From Trebonia sp963734665 (GTDB lineage Bacteria > Actinomycetota > Actinomycetes > Streptosporangiales > Streptosporangiaceae): a DNA stretch of 64,000 nt. Numbering within the stretch: the first letter of the stretch is position 1; each line of letters starts with the position of its first letter. A program made the translations under genes and the position numbers. Shown piece by piece: positions 25,912 to 34,191 of this stretch. Where the stretch lies: NCBI GenBank assembly GCA_963734665.1, contig CAVTIR010000010.1, positions 310,001 to 374,000 on the forward strand. Reading direction: 5' to 3'. The notes under the pieces are model-generated. The model was not told the DNA's origin and made no database searches. It saw only the letters and a program-made list of their open reading frames with translations.

Positions 25912-26601
25912 GTGTCGCTAGCGCGGATATGGGACAGGCGCGTTACGGGCTGGCATGAGCACGTCACCTCAACGAGCGGATTCGACAAGGTGCGCGACCG
26001 GCTGCTCGCCATCGCGGACCCGGGGCCCGCTGATGCCTGTGTGGACCTGGGCGCGGGCACCGGGTTCGTGGCTCTCGCGCTCGCCCCGCTAGCGGGTTCC
26101 GTGCTCGCGGTCGACATCTCGCCCGTCATGGCAGAATCCCTGGCCGCGCGCGCCGCGCAGGCCGGACTGCGCAACGTCAGGACCGAGGTGGCAGACCTGA
26201 GAACCTTCCAGGTGCCGGCGGCCAGCGTCAACCTGGTCGTGTCCAGCTACGCGCTGCACCACCTCAGGGACGAGGACAAGCGGACGCTTGCCGCCGGGGC
26301 GGCACGGTGGCTGCGCCCAGGGGGCCGCATCGTGGTCGCCGACATGATGTTCGGCCGCGGCGCGACCCGCCGTGACCGGAAGATACTCCGCCAAAAGGCG
26401 ACGGCTTTCGCCGTCAGGGGACCCGGCGGGTGGTGGCGGATCGCCAAGAACCTCGCCAGATACGGACTAGGCGTCGGCCACGAGCACCCGGCCACACCGC
26501 AATTCTGGCAGCTGGCGCTCCGCGACGCCGGCTTCACCGACGTGCGCTTCGAGCCGGTCGTCGCGGAAGCCGGCATCGTGTCCGGCACACGCCCCTGGTA
26601 A
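25912..26601 (+). CDS. Class I SAM-dependent methyltransferase
   Basis: 229 aa from GTG 25912 (GAAAGAGGTGG upstream). The AdoMet motif I is VDLGAGTGFVALAL; motif II region is VLAVDISPVM; motif III is WLRPGGRIVVADMMFG. It belongs to the UbiE/Methyltransf_11 type. The target is unknown; it lies between the two redox operons on the opposite strand. Confidence 0.82.
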   Translation: MSLARIWDRRVTGWHEHVTSTSGFDKVRDRLLAIADPGPADACVDLGAGTGFVALALAPLAGSVLAVDISPVMAESLAARAAQAGLRNVRTEVADLRTFQVPAASVNLVVSSYALHHLRDEDKRTLAAGAARWLRPGGRIVVADMMFGRGATRRDRKILRQKATAFAVRGPGGWWRIAKNLARYGLGVGHEHPATPQFWQLALRDAGFTDVRFEPVVAEAGIVSGTRPW

Positions 26602-26716
26602 TCGCCCCCCTTCGAGGTTCCGTCAAGGGAAGTAAAAGGGAAAGAGACGCCACCACCGGTTCAAGAAAGTCTTCCTTCCACTCCTAACGAAACGGGGTGC
26701 CTGTTTGGGCTGGTCG

Positions 26717-27586
26717 TTACTGTTCTTGCGGGGTGTCGGCCGCGGCCACAGGAAACCGTTCGGTCCGCCGCTTGCTGCCGTCGGGGTTGATGACGAGCGC
26801 CTCGTAACCGTCGAGTCCGTCTATCAGCGCGAGGCCAGGCTCCCCGGCCACCGCCAGGGCGGTGGCCAGTGCGTCCGCGAGACCGAGGTCGGGTCCGGTC
26901 ACGCTGGCCGAGGCGGCACGCGCGGCCGGCCGCCCCGAGCGCGGGTCGATGAGGTGCTCGCCCCGCTCGTAGGTTCCCGAGGTGGCGATCGCCCCGGTCA
27001 GCTCGACGATCTCAGCCAGGCGGAGCGGCGCGAGAGGGTCAGCGATGCCGATCCTGAAGGGGGTGCCGTCGCCAAGGCCGCCGCTGCTTGCGATGTCGCC
27101 GGCGGCGTTGACAAGGACGCCGCAGATGCCGCTGGCGCGGAACGCGGCGAGCGCGTTCTGCGCCGCCCAGCCCTTGACGTAGCCGGACGGGTCAAACCCG
27201 CCGGGCACGGCCCACGGGTCGAACCACCCGCCAGACAGGTCACGGGCCACCGCGCAGCGGTCAAGGATCTCTGCCACCTCAGCGGGGGCCTGCGCGCTGC
27301 TGAGCTCTCCCCGGCGCAGCCGGCTGACCGGGCTATCGGGCTTCCAGGTGCTGAAGATCTCATCGGCCCGGTGCAAGGTGGCCACCGCCTCGGCTAGCTG
27401 CCCGCTGATCTCCTGGCCCGCCGGCCCGGCGGCACCGTCCGCCGCGGCACCGTCCGTGGTGGCGGAGCCCGCGGTTGCGTAGACGTCGATGACCACGATG
27501 GTGCCCATCACGTCCTCCAGGTGGTGGACGAGGTGAACGGACGGCGGGCCAGGCTGCCCGGCCGCCGCGCCGGGGCCCGGCGTCAC
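26717..27586 (-). CDS. apbE: FAD:protein FMN transferase
   Basis: 289 aa from GTG 27586, overlapping the stop of the FMN-binding gene (GTGA). ApbE motifs are complete: GGWFDPWAVPGGFDPSGYVKG, GVLVNAAGDIASSGG, ATSGTYERG, HLIDPRSGRPA and LADALATALAVAG. It attaches FMN to Thr/Ser of a partner, here most likely the FMN-binding protein encoded just upstream. No signal peptide or lipobox is visible at its N-terminus, which is unusual for the exported type. Action before export of the acceptor, or a missed start, are both possible. Confidence 0.85.
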   Translation of the reverse strand: MTPGPGAAAGQPGPPSVHLVHHLEDVMGTIVVIDVYATAGSATTDGAAADGAAGPAGQEISGQLAEAVATLHRADEIFSTWKPDSPVSRLRRGELSSAQAPAEVAEILDRCAVARDLSGGWFDPWAVPGGFDPSGYVKGWAAQNALAAFRASGICGVLVNAAGDIASSGGLGDGTPFRIGIADPLAPLRLAEIVELTGAIATSGTYERGEHLIDPRSGRPAARAASASVTGPDLGLADALATALAVAGEPGLALIDGLDGYEALVINPDGSKRRTERFPVAAADTPQEQ

Positions 27587-28095
27587 CCGGCGCCCAGCTG
27601 CTGCAGCGCCGCCTGCAGCGACTGCTTGAATCCCGCGCTGGTGTAGCTTGCCCCGGACACGCCCTGGATGCTGGCGCTCTGCGCCGCCACGGCCTGTTGT
27701 TCCAGCACCGGGATGGAGTTCTGGTCGATGTTCTGCGAGCGGGGGTTCCCGCCGTCGTCGATCGTGGCGATCCCGACCTTGGTGATCTTGGTCCCGGATA
27801 CGGTGACGGAAACCGACAGCGTGCCGTAGCTGTAGTTCACCTGGGGCCCGACGGCCGTCCTGGAACTGCTCGCCGTGCCTGGCGAACTCGCCTTGGGCGC
27901 GGCACCCGACCCGGCCTTGGCGTTGCTCTTCGTCCCTGAACTGCCCTGCGACGGGGCCGGCCCCGTGGGGCTGGCAGCGGCCGTTCCCGCCGCGGGGATC
28001 GTCGTGACGGCGATGGCCGACGGCCGGGCATGGAACTCAAGCACGCCGATAAGGCCCACCACGGTCGCCGTGATCACGATCGGTGCCCGCCTCAT
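27583..28095 (-). CDS. Membrane-anchored FMN-binding domain protein
   Basis: 170 aa, ATG 28095. An N-terminal helix (APIVITATVVGLIGVLEF) anchors it; a ~65-residue Ser/Gly/Ala/Pro linker follows, then an FMN_bind domain. The flavinylation motif is VSGASYTS near residue 147, where FMN is esterified by ApbE (the next gene). This makes it an extracytosolic flavin relay analogous to NqrC/RnfG-type domains. It lies 49 nt after the ferric-reductase/FNR gene. Confidence 0.85.
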   Translation of the reverse strand: MRRAPIVITATVVGLIGVLEFHARPSAIAVTTIPAAGTAAASPTGPAPSQGSSGTKSNAKAGSGAAPKASSPGTASSSRTAVGPQVNYSYGTLSVSVTVSGTKITKVGIATIDDGGNPRSQNIDQNSIPVLEQQAVAAQSASIQGVSGASYTSAGFKQSLQAALQQLGAG

Positions 28096-28144
28096 GGCGC
28101 TATGCCTTCGCTGGTACGCATCTGCTGTCTGCCCCTTTCAGGCA

Positions 28145-29545
28145 TCAGAACCCGAACGTCTCTGTGTGGATCTGCTCCGCGTCCGCCCCGAGCCGCAGCG
28201 CCGCGGCGGCGATCTCCGCGCTGAACCCGTCGGGCCCGCAGATGTACACGTCGCGGTGCGCGATGTCGGGCACGAGGGACCGCAGTACCCGGGCGTTGAG
28301 CCGGACCTCATGCCGCGAGCCGACGATCTCCCGGAGCCGGCCACGGCGCTGCCGGACCAGGGTGGCCACCTCGTCCCGGTGCACTAGGTCCGCGGGGGTC
28401 GACGCGCGGACCACGACCACCACGTCGACCCCGGTCGGCAGGTCCTCGAGCAGCGCGCGCACCGGGGTGATCCCGACCCCGGCGGCGAACAGCGCGACCC
28501 CGTCGCGAATGCGCGCGTGATCGGTGAACGTGCCGTAGGGGCCTTCGATAGCGACCCGGGTGCCAGGACGCAGGCTGGCCGCCGCCCGGCTCTGGTCGCC
28601 GAGCCCCTTGATCGTGACCCGGATGTACGGCGGCCGCGGCAGGGCGGACAGCGAGTACGGGTGCCCCTGCCACCACATCTCCCTGGTGAGGAAGTGCCAG
28701 TGGAAGAACTGGCCGCCGGAGACCGCCAGCCGGTCGAGGTGCCGTCCCTGGCAAACCACCGAGACGACCCCGGGCGCCTCCTGGCGGACCTCGACCACCC
28801 GGAGCCGGTGCCGCAGGCTCCGCCAGGCCGGCTGCGCGACCCGGAACACCAGCACCATCCCCGCGGTGGCCGCCCAGACCACGATCCACAGCGCCCTGAC
28901 CAGCGGGTGGCCGATGAAGGAGACGCCGGTGAAGATCTGGTGAGCGAACGCCATGGCGAGCCCTAGATACAGGTACAGGTGAATGACCCACCAGGTTTCG
29001 TACCTGAGGCGGCGCCGGACATGCCGGTAAGAGCTGATCCCCGCCATGATCAGCAGGCCGAAGCCGACCGTCGCGGCCAGCATGTCCCGGTAGGACGTCA
29101 CCAGCACCCACAGCTCGTGCACTGCCCCAGTGCTTGACGCCTGTGCGTAGCCGAGCACGATCAGCACCACATGGGCCGTGATAAGCGTGATCGCCCAGGA
29201 CGCGAGCTTCCGGTGCCAGCGGACCAGCCGATCCTGCCCGACCGAGCTCTCCAGCCACGGCAGCCGCGCCACCAGCACCACCATGATCAGCATGAGGTAG
29301 GTCCCGGCAAAGCCGGCGAGTCGGCCGCCCGCCGAGAACAGCCCGCCCGGCGCGGCGAGCGAGCCTCGGGACTCGCCGAGGATGACCGCGGCGAGGACGG
29401 CGCCAAAGCCGAGCCCGGCCACTGCGGCACACGCGTCCACTATCACCGGGCGCGGCATGGGCGCGGGGCGCGGCCAAACGCTCCACGTCCGCGCCCTCTG
29501 GCGGGTCGGCACCCGACCAGGTTCGTACACTTGCTCCCCACGCAT
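28145..29545 (-). CDS. Ferric-reductase transmembrane / ferredoxin-NADP reductase fusion
   Basis: 466 aa from ATG 29545. N-terminal half: six helices with haem-binding His pairs (WHRKLASWAITLITAHVVLI and WWVIHLYLYLGLAMAFAHQ). C-terminal half: FAD domain with HPYSLSALPRPPYIRVTIKG and EGPYGTF, then NAD(P)-binding FAAGVGITPVRALLEDL and YICGPDGF. This is an NOX/FRE-like enzyme that takes NAD(P)H electrons inside and passes them through b haems outward. The next gene, an FMN protein, is the obvious acceptor. Confidence 0.85.
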   Translation of the reverse strand: MRGEQVYEPGRVPTRQRARTWSVWPRPAPMPRPVIVDACAAVAGLGFGAVLAAVILGESRGSLAAPGGLFSAGGRLAGFAGTYLMLIMVVLVARLPWLESSVGQDRLVRWHRKLASWAITLITAHVVLIVLGYAQASSTGAVHELWVLVTSYRDMLAATVGFGLLIMAGISSYRHVRRRLRYETWWVIHLYLYLGLAMAFAHQIFTGVSFIGHPLVRALWIVVWAATAGMVLVFRVAQPAWRSLRHRLRVVEVRQEAPGVVSVVCQGRHLDRLAVSGGQFFHWHFLTREMWWQGHPYSLSALPRPPYIRVTIKGLGDQSRAAASLRPGTRVAIEGPYGTFTDHARIRDGVALFAAGVGITPVRALLEDLPTGVDVVVVVRASTPADLVHRDEVATLVRQRRGRLREIVGSRHEVRLNARVLRSLVPDIAHRDVYICGPDGFSAEIAAAALRLGADAEQIHTETFGF

Positions 29546-29844
29546 CACAGCCAAATTCTCACCAGCGAACCTGAGAACTAAGTCTCCACAGCTAATGCAT
29601 CATTTCTCAGCTGCCCATCACGGGCGGCCGAGAGCGCGGCGATGTGTGCGCGAGTGCCGCACAGGGGGCTACCTGTGCCGGATCCGGGGCGGTGCGCTTG
29701 GAGGGACGGGCAGCGTGGTGATGAGGTTTTGCGTATAGGCGCGCACGGGGAACAGGACCCGCAGGTGATGCCATGGCAGGGCGGACTTATGCCCGCCCTC
29801 GTTGGCTAGCCGTCCAGGTCGCGAGCCCGCAGTAAGGCACGGCG

Positions 29845-30954
29845 TCAGCTGCTGCCCGGTGCGGGGCGGGCGGACATGGTGATGAAGTCACGGGCGTAGG
29901 TCGGGTCGAAGAACGTCGCCGGGCCGCGGTAGGTGTCGATGAGGCTGGTGCCGTTGGACGGCGCGGCCAGGCCGTCCGAGGCCGCGGGCCTGAAGGTGGC
30001 GAACACCGGCCATGTTGGGTTGATGTCCAGCTGCATCCCGCGCACCGCTCCCGCCCGCACGAGGAGATCGGCGACCTGGAGCGGGTCGAGCAGTGGGCCG
30101 ACCACGTAGACCAGGGCGCCGTCCGCGGTGACGCCAAGACCGGACCGCCACTGGTACTCCGAGCCGTGCTGCCCGGCCCCGCAGGGGCAGGTGCCGCCCC
30201 ACGCCCGCCAGTTGCGCGTGGACGCGAGCGCAGTGGGCCTGCCGCTGGCGACCAACGGGGACAGGTTCTGCCTGACGGCCGCGACGGACGGCGTCATGGC
30301 GACGTCGCTGCCCCACGCGCCGACCGTGGCGGACCCGTTGGCGTAGATCACCAGCGAGGCGTCCCCGCGCACCAGTGGGTCGACCATCCGGCCCTCGGTG
30401 TAGTAGCCGCCGTGGGCGTCTGCCATCTTGAAGCCGCCGTTGAACGCCGCGACCAGGGAACTGGCCGCGGCCTGCGTGACCGGCGCGGTGTACTTGTACG
30501 GACCGCCGCCTGGTGACATCGACCCCGAGTACAGCCGCGCGGATAGGAGGCTGGCATCCATCCAGGCGATCCCGGCGCGCTTAGTGCCACCGGGCGGAAC
30601 GAGTAGCGTCACGTAGACCGCTGGCTTGTCGGCAACGAGCCGTCCGGCGGGCTGCCACACTCCCTCACCCGCGTATAGCCGCGCTCCTGCGAACGGCCGC
30701 AGCGCCGCTGGCCCGGGAAGCGCCGGCCTGGGAAGCGCTGCCTTATCACCGCTGCCGGCGCCTGCGCCGCGGGAGGCCGCGCCGCGGCCGGCGGTGGAGG
30801 TGGTGCCCGACGGGGCGGCGGCCGCTTGGTGCGCCTGAGGTTGCTTCGGTGCGGTGACCGAAGTGCAGGCTGCCAACGCGGTTAGGGCCCACAGCAGCAT
30901 AACGAGCGGCAGAGAGCTGCCATTGCGCTTGTTTCTCCAGGCCACGGTACTCAC
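29845..30954 (-). CDS. Phosphodiester glycosidase-family lipoprotein
   Basis: 369 aa from GTG 30954. A lipoprotein signal is seen (LLWALTALAAC, lipid Cys30). The C-terminal ~250 residues fit the NAGPA/DUF2233 family: AFNGGFKMADAHGGYYTEG and MQLDINPTWPVFATF. It may act on phosphodiester-linked sugars of wall polymers. It lies upstream of the flavin operon in the same direction, separated by ~300 bp, and shares its upstream region (with three 20-bp repeats) with the divergent b-type membrane protein. Confidence 0.75.
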   Translation of the reverse strand: MSTVAWRNKRNGSSLPLVMLLWALTALAACTSVTAPKQPQAHQAAAAPSGTTSTAGRGAASRGAGAGSGDKAALPRPALPGPAALRPFAGARLYAGEGVWQPAGRLVADKPAVYVTLLVPPGGTKRAGIAWMDASLLSARLYSGSMSPGGGPYKYTAPVTQAAASSLVAAFNGGFKMADAHGGYYTEGRMVDPLVRGDASLVIYANGSATVGAWGSDVAMTPSVAAVRQNLSPLVASGRPTALASTRNWRAWGGTCPCGAGQHGSEYQWRSGLGVTADGALVYVVGPLLDPLQVADLLVRAGAVRGMQLDINPTWPVFATFRPAASDGLAAPSNGTSLIDTYRGPATFFDPTYARDFITMSARPAPGSS

Positions 30955-31040
30955 CGTAGGACGCCCAGGGCACGTGCACTATCTGCAAAACATCTGAAAA
31001 TGCCTGGACGGCACAAAACCCGGCCAGGCCACCTTCGCCC

Positions 31041-31100
31041 GCGTCGGGGTTTCATAGGAAGCGGCGGGATTTCATAGGAAGCAGCGGGGTTTCATAGGAA
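31041..31100. repeat. Three tandem 20-bp direct repeats in a divergent promoter region
   Basis: Units 31041-31060, 31061-31080 and 31081-31100, each ending GGGRTTTCATAGGAA. The 20-bp phase is two helical turns, as for tandem response-regulator sites. They lie 87 bp upstream of the lipoprotein start (30954, minus) and 55 bp before the membrane-protein start (31155, plus), so they can control both. Confidence 0.75.
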
Positions 31101-31154
31101 ATTGAAACACCGATCTGACCGGGTGCGCAGCAGTTGCCGGTTAGCTTTCGAAGC

Positions 31155-31934
31155 GTGTCATATCCAGACCAATACGGGAACCGTGGGGACTGGGCGGATT
31201 CTCGGGGCGCCCACGAGTGGCCGGCGCAGGCACCCCGGCCGCCCCAGCCGCTCCGGCAGCCAGGGTCGGCTCAGCGCGCCCGGCGGTTCGGCGGGGCCCA
31301 GGGCAACGAGCGGCTGACCGCGATGACCGGGACGGTGCTGCTGGTCCTGCTGGCTGTCGAGGGCTTCACGATCTTGCGGGTCGGCCGTCTGCTCACCCTG
31401 CACGTCTTCCTCGGCATGCTGCTGCTCGGCCCGGTCGCCCTCAAGGCCGGGTCGGTGATCTACCGCTTCGTCCGCTACTACACCGGGAGCGCCCCGTACC
31501 GGCGCCAAGGGCCGCCCGCGCCGTTGCTGCGCTTGCTCGGGCCGGTCATCGTCCTGCTGACGGCGTTGGTCTTCGGCTCTGGCGTGATGCTCGCCGTTGC
31601 CGGACCTGGCCAGGGCCCATGGCTCCGGGTGCACAAACTCTCGTTCATCCTGTGGTTCTGCGCGATGGCCATCCACGTGCTCGCCTACGTCCCGCGCCTG
31701 CCCAGGCTGCTCGCCGCCGAGGCGCGCGGCGTCGCGCTCCCGGAGGGCGACGCTGGCGGGTACGCGGGCGCCGGGCGACACGCCCGCCGGGCGATGGAAG
31801 TCCTCGGCGGGCGTGGCACCCGGCTGGCGCTGCTACTCGCCTCGCTGCTCGCCGGCCTGGTGATAGCCCTGCTCACCGTGCACCTCGCGGGCCAGTGGCG
31901 CCCGGGCGGCATCCCCGTCCACTTCAAGCGCTGA
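31155..31934 (+). CDS. b-type cytochrome-like membrane protein
   Basis: 259 aa from GTG 31155 (alternative TTG 31134). A ~55-residue Pro/Arg-rich cytosolic N-terminus precedes four helices. Conserved His lie in LTLHVFLGMLLLG, RVHKLSFIL and CAMAIHVLAYV, consistent with two b haems as in cytochrome b561/ferric-reductase-type proteins. The C-terminal helix is LALLLASLLAGLVIALLTVHL. It probably belongs to the neighbouring electron-transfer cluster. Confidence 0.65.
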   Translation: MSYPDQYGNRGDWADSRGAHEWPAQAPRPPQPLRQPGSAQRARRFGGAQGNERLTAMTGTVLLVLLAVEGFTILRVGRLLTLHVFLGMLLLGPVALKAGSVIYRFVRYYTGSAPYRRQGPPAPLLRLLGPVIVLLTALVFGSGVMLAVAGPGQGPWLRVHKLSFILWFCAMAIHVLAYVPRLPRLLAAEARGVALPEGDAGGYAGAGRHARRAMEVLGGRGTRLALLLASLLAGLVIALLTVHLAGQWRPGGIPVHFKR

Positions 31935-31953
31935 CCGGCTCCCTGTCCGGAAA

Positions 31954-31993
31954 AAACGGCAGCCGCCCTCGTGCACAAGGACGGCTGCCGTTT
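31954..31993. terminator. Bidirectional terminator hairpin
   Basis: Perfect 12-bp arms AAACGGCAGCCG (31954-31965) and CGGCTGCCGTTT (31982-31993) with a 16-nt loop, A-run before and T-run after. It lies between the convergent genes ending at 31934 and 32021. Confidence 0.85.
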
Positions 31994-32020
31994 AAGTGCC
32001 GCGTGGCACTTGCAAGCTGG

Positions 32021-33055
32021 TTACCGGGTGGTGTGGATGTAGATCCAGCCGGTCACCGCACCGGGGAGCGGCTGCCGGTTTGCTCCGGCGGGGATCAGTT
32101 GGATGTCGTAGCCGTGGCCGGCCGCAAGACCTGCCCAGTAGCCAGCATCGGTACCGGGGTGGCCGGTGTCGCAGGTGAACCCGATGTGCGGCGAGCCGTT
32201 CGGCGAGAAGCCGTAGCCGAAGGTACGGGTCAGGACGCAGTGCACGCCCGCGCTCTCGCTCCAGGCGATCTCAGCGCGGTTGTTGTTGACGTACACCACG
32301 TGGCCGCCGTACAGGTGCGGCTGGGGCGCGGGAGGGGTCTTGACGACGGAACCCTTGACGTCGATCGTGAAGGTCTCAACCGCAGTGGCGTTGCCGTCAG
32401 ACGCGGTGACGGTGACGCCCGTGTAGGCGCCGGGCACGGCGCTGGTTGCCGCCAGCGCGCTGCCCGTCAGTGCGACGCCCGCCGGGGCGTTGCCCAGCGT
32501 GTAGGTCTGGCCTGCGGGGACAGCCGAGCCGAAGTCCACGGTGCCGTTCGTGTTGTCGTCCGCCGCGACGGGGAGAGTCACGGTGTCGGTCGTAACAGAA
32601 ACGCTGTCGGTGAGAGCGGTAGCCCCCACGCCGACCTTCACGGCCGCGAACGCCTTGGCGATGCCGTCCGCCACCTCCACGGTGACGGTAGCGGGAGTCG
32701 TCAGAGGAGCAGTCGGCAGAGAAAGGAGACCCGCCGGAGTGATGGTAGCTCCGCTGGTCGTCGGCACAATCGACCATGTCAGCGGCTTGCTGGTGCCCAG
32801 GCTGTCAGTCGCGCCGAACTGCACCTTGTCCGCGGTAGGAACCGGGACCGCAGTCGAGCCGACAACAGACGTGGCGGGCGTGCCAAACGCCGCCGTGATG
32901 CTGGTGACCTGGTCAACGCTGGCATGGGACGCGGCGACCGAGGTGTCCGCGTAAGTGAGTTGGGCCGCGTTGGCAACCCCGCCGAACAGGGCGCCGCCAC
33001 TGAGTGCCACGACGGGCACGGTAGCACCGAGCAGGATCTTTTTGAGCACTTTCAA
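32021..33055 (-). CDS. Secreted Ig/cadherin-like protein
   Basis: 344 aa, ATG 33055. Signal peptide with cleavage after VANA (residues ~1-30). Two ~90-residue beta-sandwich repeats rich in Thr/Val/Ala (e.g. PLTWSIVPTTSGATITPAG; VPGAYTGVTVTASDGNATAV) resemble bacterial Ig-like/cadherin domains. A C-terminal ~90-residue module with two Cys (GVHCVLTRTFGYG, GFTCDTGHPG) is probably disulfide-bonded. It is likely a surface or matrix protein. No enzymatic motif is seen. Confidence 0.7.
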   Translation of the reverse strand: MKVLKKILLGATVPVVALSGGALFGGVANAAQLTYADTSVAASHASVDQVTSITAAFGTPATSVVGSTAVPVPTADKVQFGATDSLGTSKPLTWSIVPTTSGATITPAGLLSLPTAPLTTPATVTVEVADGIAKAFAAVKVGVGATALTDSVSVTTDTVTLPVAADDNTNGTVDFGSAVPAGQTYTLGNAPAGVALTGSALAATSAVPGAYTGVTVTASDGNATAVETFTIDVKGSVVKTPPAPQPHLYGGHVVYVNNNRAEIAWSESAGVHCVLTRTFGYGFSPNGSPHIGFTCDTGHPGTDAGYWAGLAAGHGYDIQLIPAGANRQPLPGAVTGWIYIHTTR

Positions 33056-33182
33056 ACCTTCCTCGAAGGGTTTTATAGCGTTTGCACGCTATCAGCGGAA
33101 GGTTCCCCACTCGTGGCATAAATGACAGAAGCCACGCGGCTGTGCGCGTGTTGGCTCGCTTTCGCGTATCGCGCAACGTATA

Positions 33183-33197
33183 TTGCATCTTATGCAA
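33183..33197. promoter_or_regulatory. Inverted repeat TTGCAT-CTT-ATGCAA over the start codon
   Basis: Perfect 6-bp arms flanking 3 bp; the right arm contains the ATG at 33192 of the HTH-nucleotidyltransferase. A likely autoregulatory operator, since the protein itself has an HTH. Confidence 0.45.
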
Positions 33198-33866
33198 AAG
33201 GCCTCTCCGCCGCCGCTGCTGCCGCTGCTGCGGTCCAGGTTGGAGGCTGAGGTGCTGACCCTCGTCCTGCTGAACCCTGGGCAGGAGTGGTCGCTGACAA
33301 GTCTCGCGTCGCGCACGGGAGCGTCGGTTTCTTCGGTTCAGCGGGAGATTACCCGGGCCGAGCAAGCGGGAGTCGTCAGTTCCCGGCGCCTGGGCAACCT
33401 CCGGCTGGTGAAGGCGGCGGACTCGCCCCTCACAGCCCCCTTGACGGAGCTCTTGCTGCGCTCGTTCGGGCCGCGCCAAGTGCTGGCCGAGGAACTCGAA
33501 GGCGTCGAAGGGATCGAACAGGCCTACCTGTTCGGCTCGTGGGCCGCCCGGTACGCAGGCGAAGCCGGCCGACCGCCGGCGGACCTGGACGTCCTGGTGA
33601 TCGGCGGCCCGGACAGGGACGAACTCGACGATGCCGCTCAGCGGGCCGAGGGCCGCCTGGCCCGCGAGGTCAACGTCGCGATCCGGTCGCCGACCTGGTG
33701 GCGGGAAGGAACCGACGGCTTCCATGATGACGTCACCCGGCGCCCCCTGGTCCCCATCTTCAGCGAGGAGGAAGCCAGATGCGCTGGGAAACGGGCAGCG
33801 AGCGCATCCAGGAGCTCATTGACGCAGGCGAACTTGTACTGTCAGTCGCATTTCTCAGTGGACTGA
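33192..33866 (+). CDS. HTH-nucleotidyltransferase (MNT-type antitoxin-like)
   Basis: 224 aa, ATG 33192. An ArsR/MarR-like winged helix (SLTSLASRTGASVSSVQREI) is followed by a minimal nucleotidyltransferase: YLFGSWAARYAGE and ADLDVLVIG contain the GS and DxD metal motifs. MNT proteins pair with HEPN proteins as toxin-antitoxin modules in which MNT modifies HEPN. The last ~30 residues look unnatural, and a truncated HEPN-like frame starts inside them at 33779, so the end of the gene may be altered. Confidence 0.72.
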   Translation: MQKASPPPLLPLLRSRLEAEVLTLVLLNPGQEWSLTSLASRTGASVSSVQREITRAEQAGVVSSRRLGNLRLVKAADSPLTAPLTELLLRSFGPRQVLAEELEGVEGIEQAYLFGSWAARYAGEAGRPPADLDVLVIGGPDRDELDDAAQRAEGRLAREVNVAIRSPTWWREGTDGFHDDVTRRPLVPIFSEEEARCAGKRAASASRSSLTQANLYCQSHFSVD

Positions 33867-33901
33867 GAGTCGACTGCTCTTCGAGCGGCCATCGCTTCTG
33901 A
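33779..33901 (+). pseudogene. Truncated HEPN-partner gene
   Basis: 40 codons: MRWETGSERIQELIDAGEL is typical for the N-terminus of the protein encoded after the HTH-nucleotidyltransferase in actinobacteria. It then degenerates and stops at 33901. The RNase-type RxxxxH motif of HEPN is absent, so the toxin is inactive. Confidence 0.5.
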
Positions 33902-34191
33902 ACGTCCCTTCGCGCACGTCGCACGTCTCGTCATACTGTCGACTTTTCCAGTCGTAATAATTTGGATTGAGGCCATACTGATGTCAGTCTCAAAAGTGGA
34001 AATTGTTAACGTGAGATAACGGTGGGTGTAAGCGGATGCCGAGCAGGACGCCTCGCAGGTGACCGCTGCCCCTGCCGTGTGTGGACATAATGGTCGATGG
34101 CCTCGTGACCTGCGTGACTCTCGGCCTGTAACCGTTCGTGCGCTGATGGTGAATCATTCATCGTGCGATGATCGCGGTAAGGAGAGACCAC

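Noticed and set aside
31217..33121. 634-codon plus-strand frame over 31-33 kb
   Set aside because: It crosses the b-type membrane protein gene, the terminator and the antisense of the secreted Ig-like protein; no domain seen.
34086..34127. Short frame MVDGLVTCVTLGL before cysK as a cysteine leader peptide
   Set aside because: It has a single Cys and no attenuator hairpin or Cys cluster; not supported.
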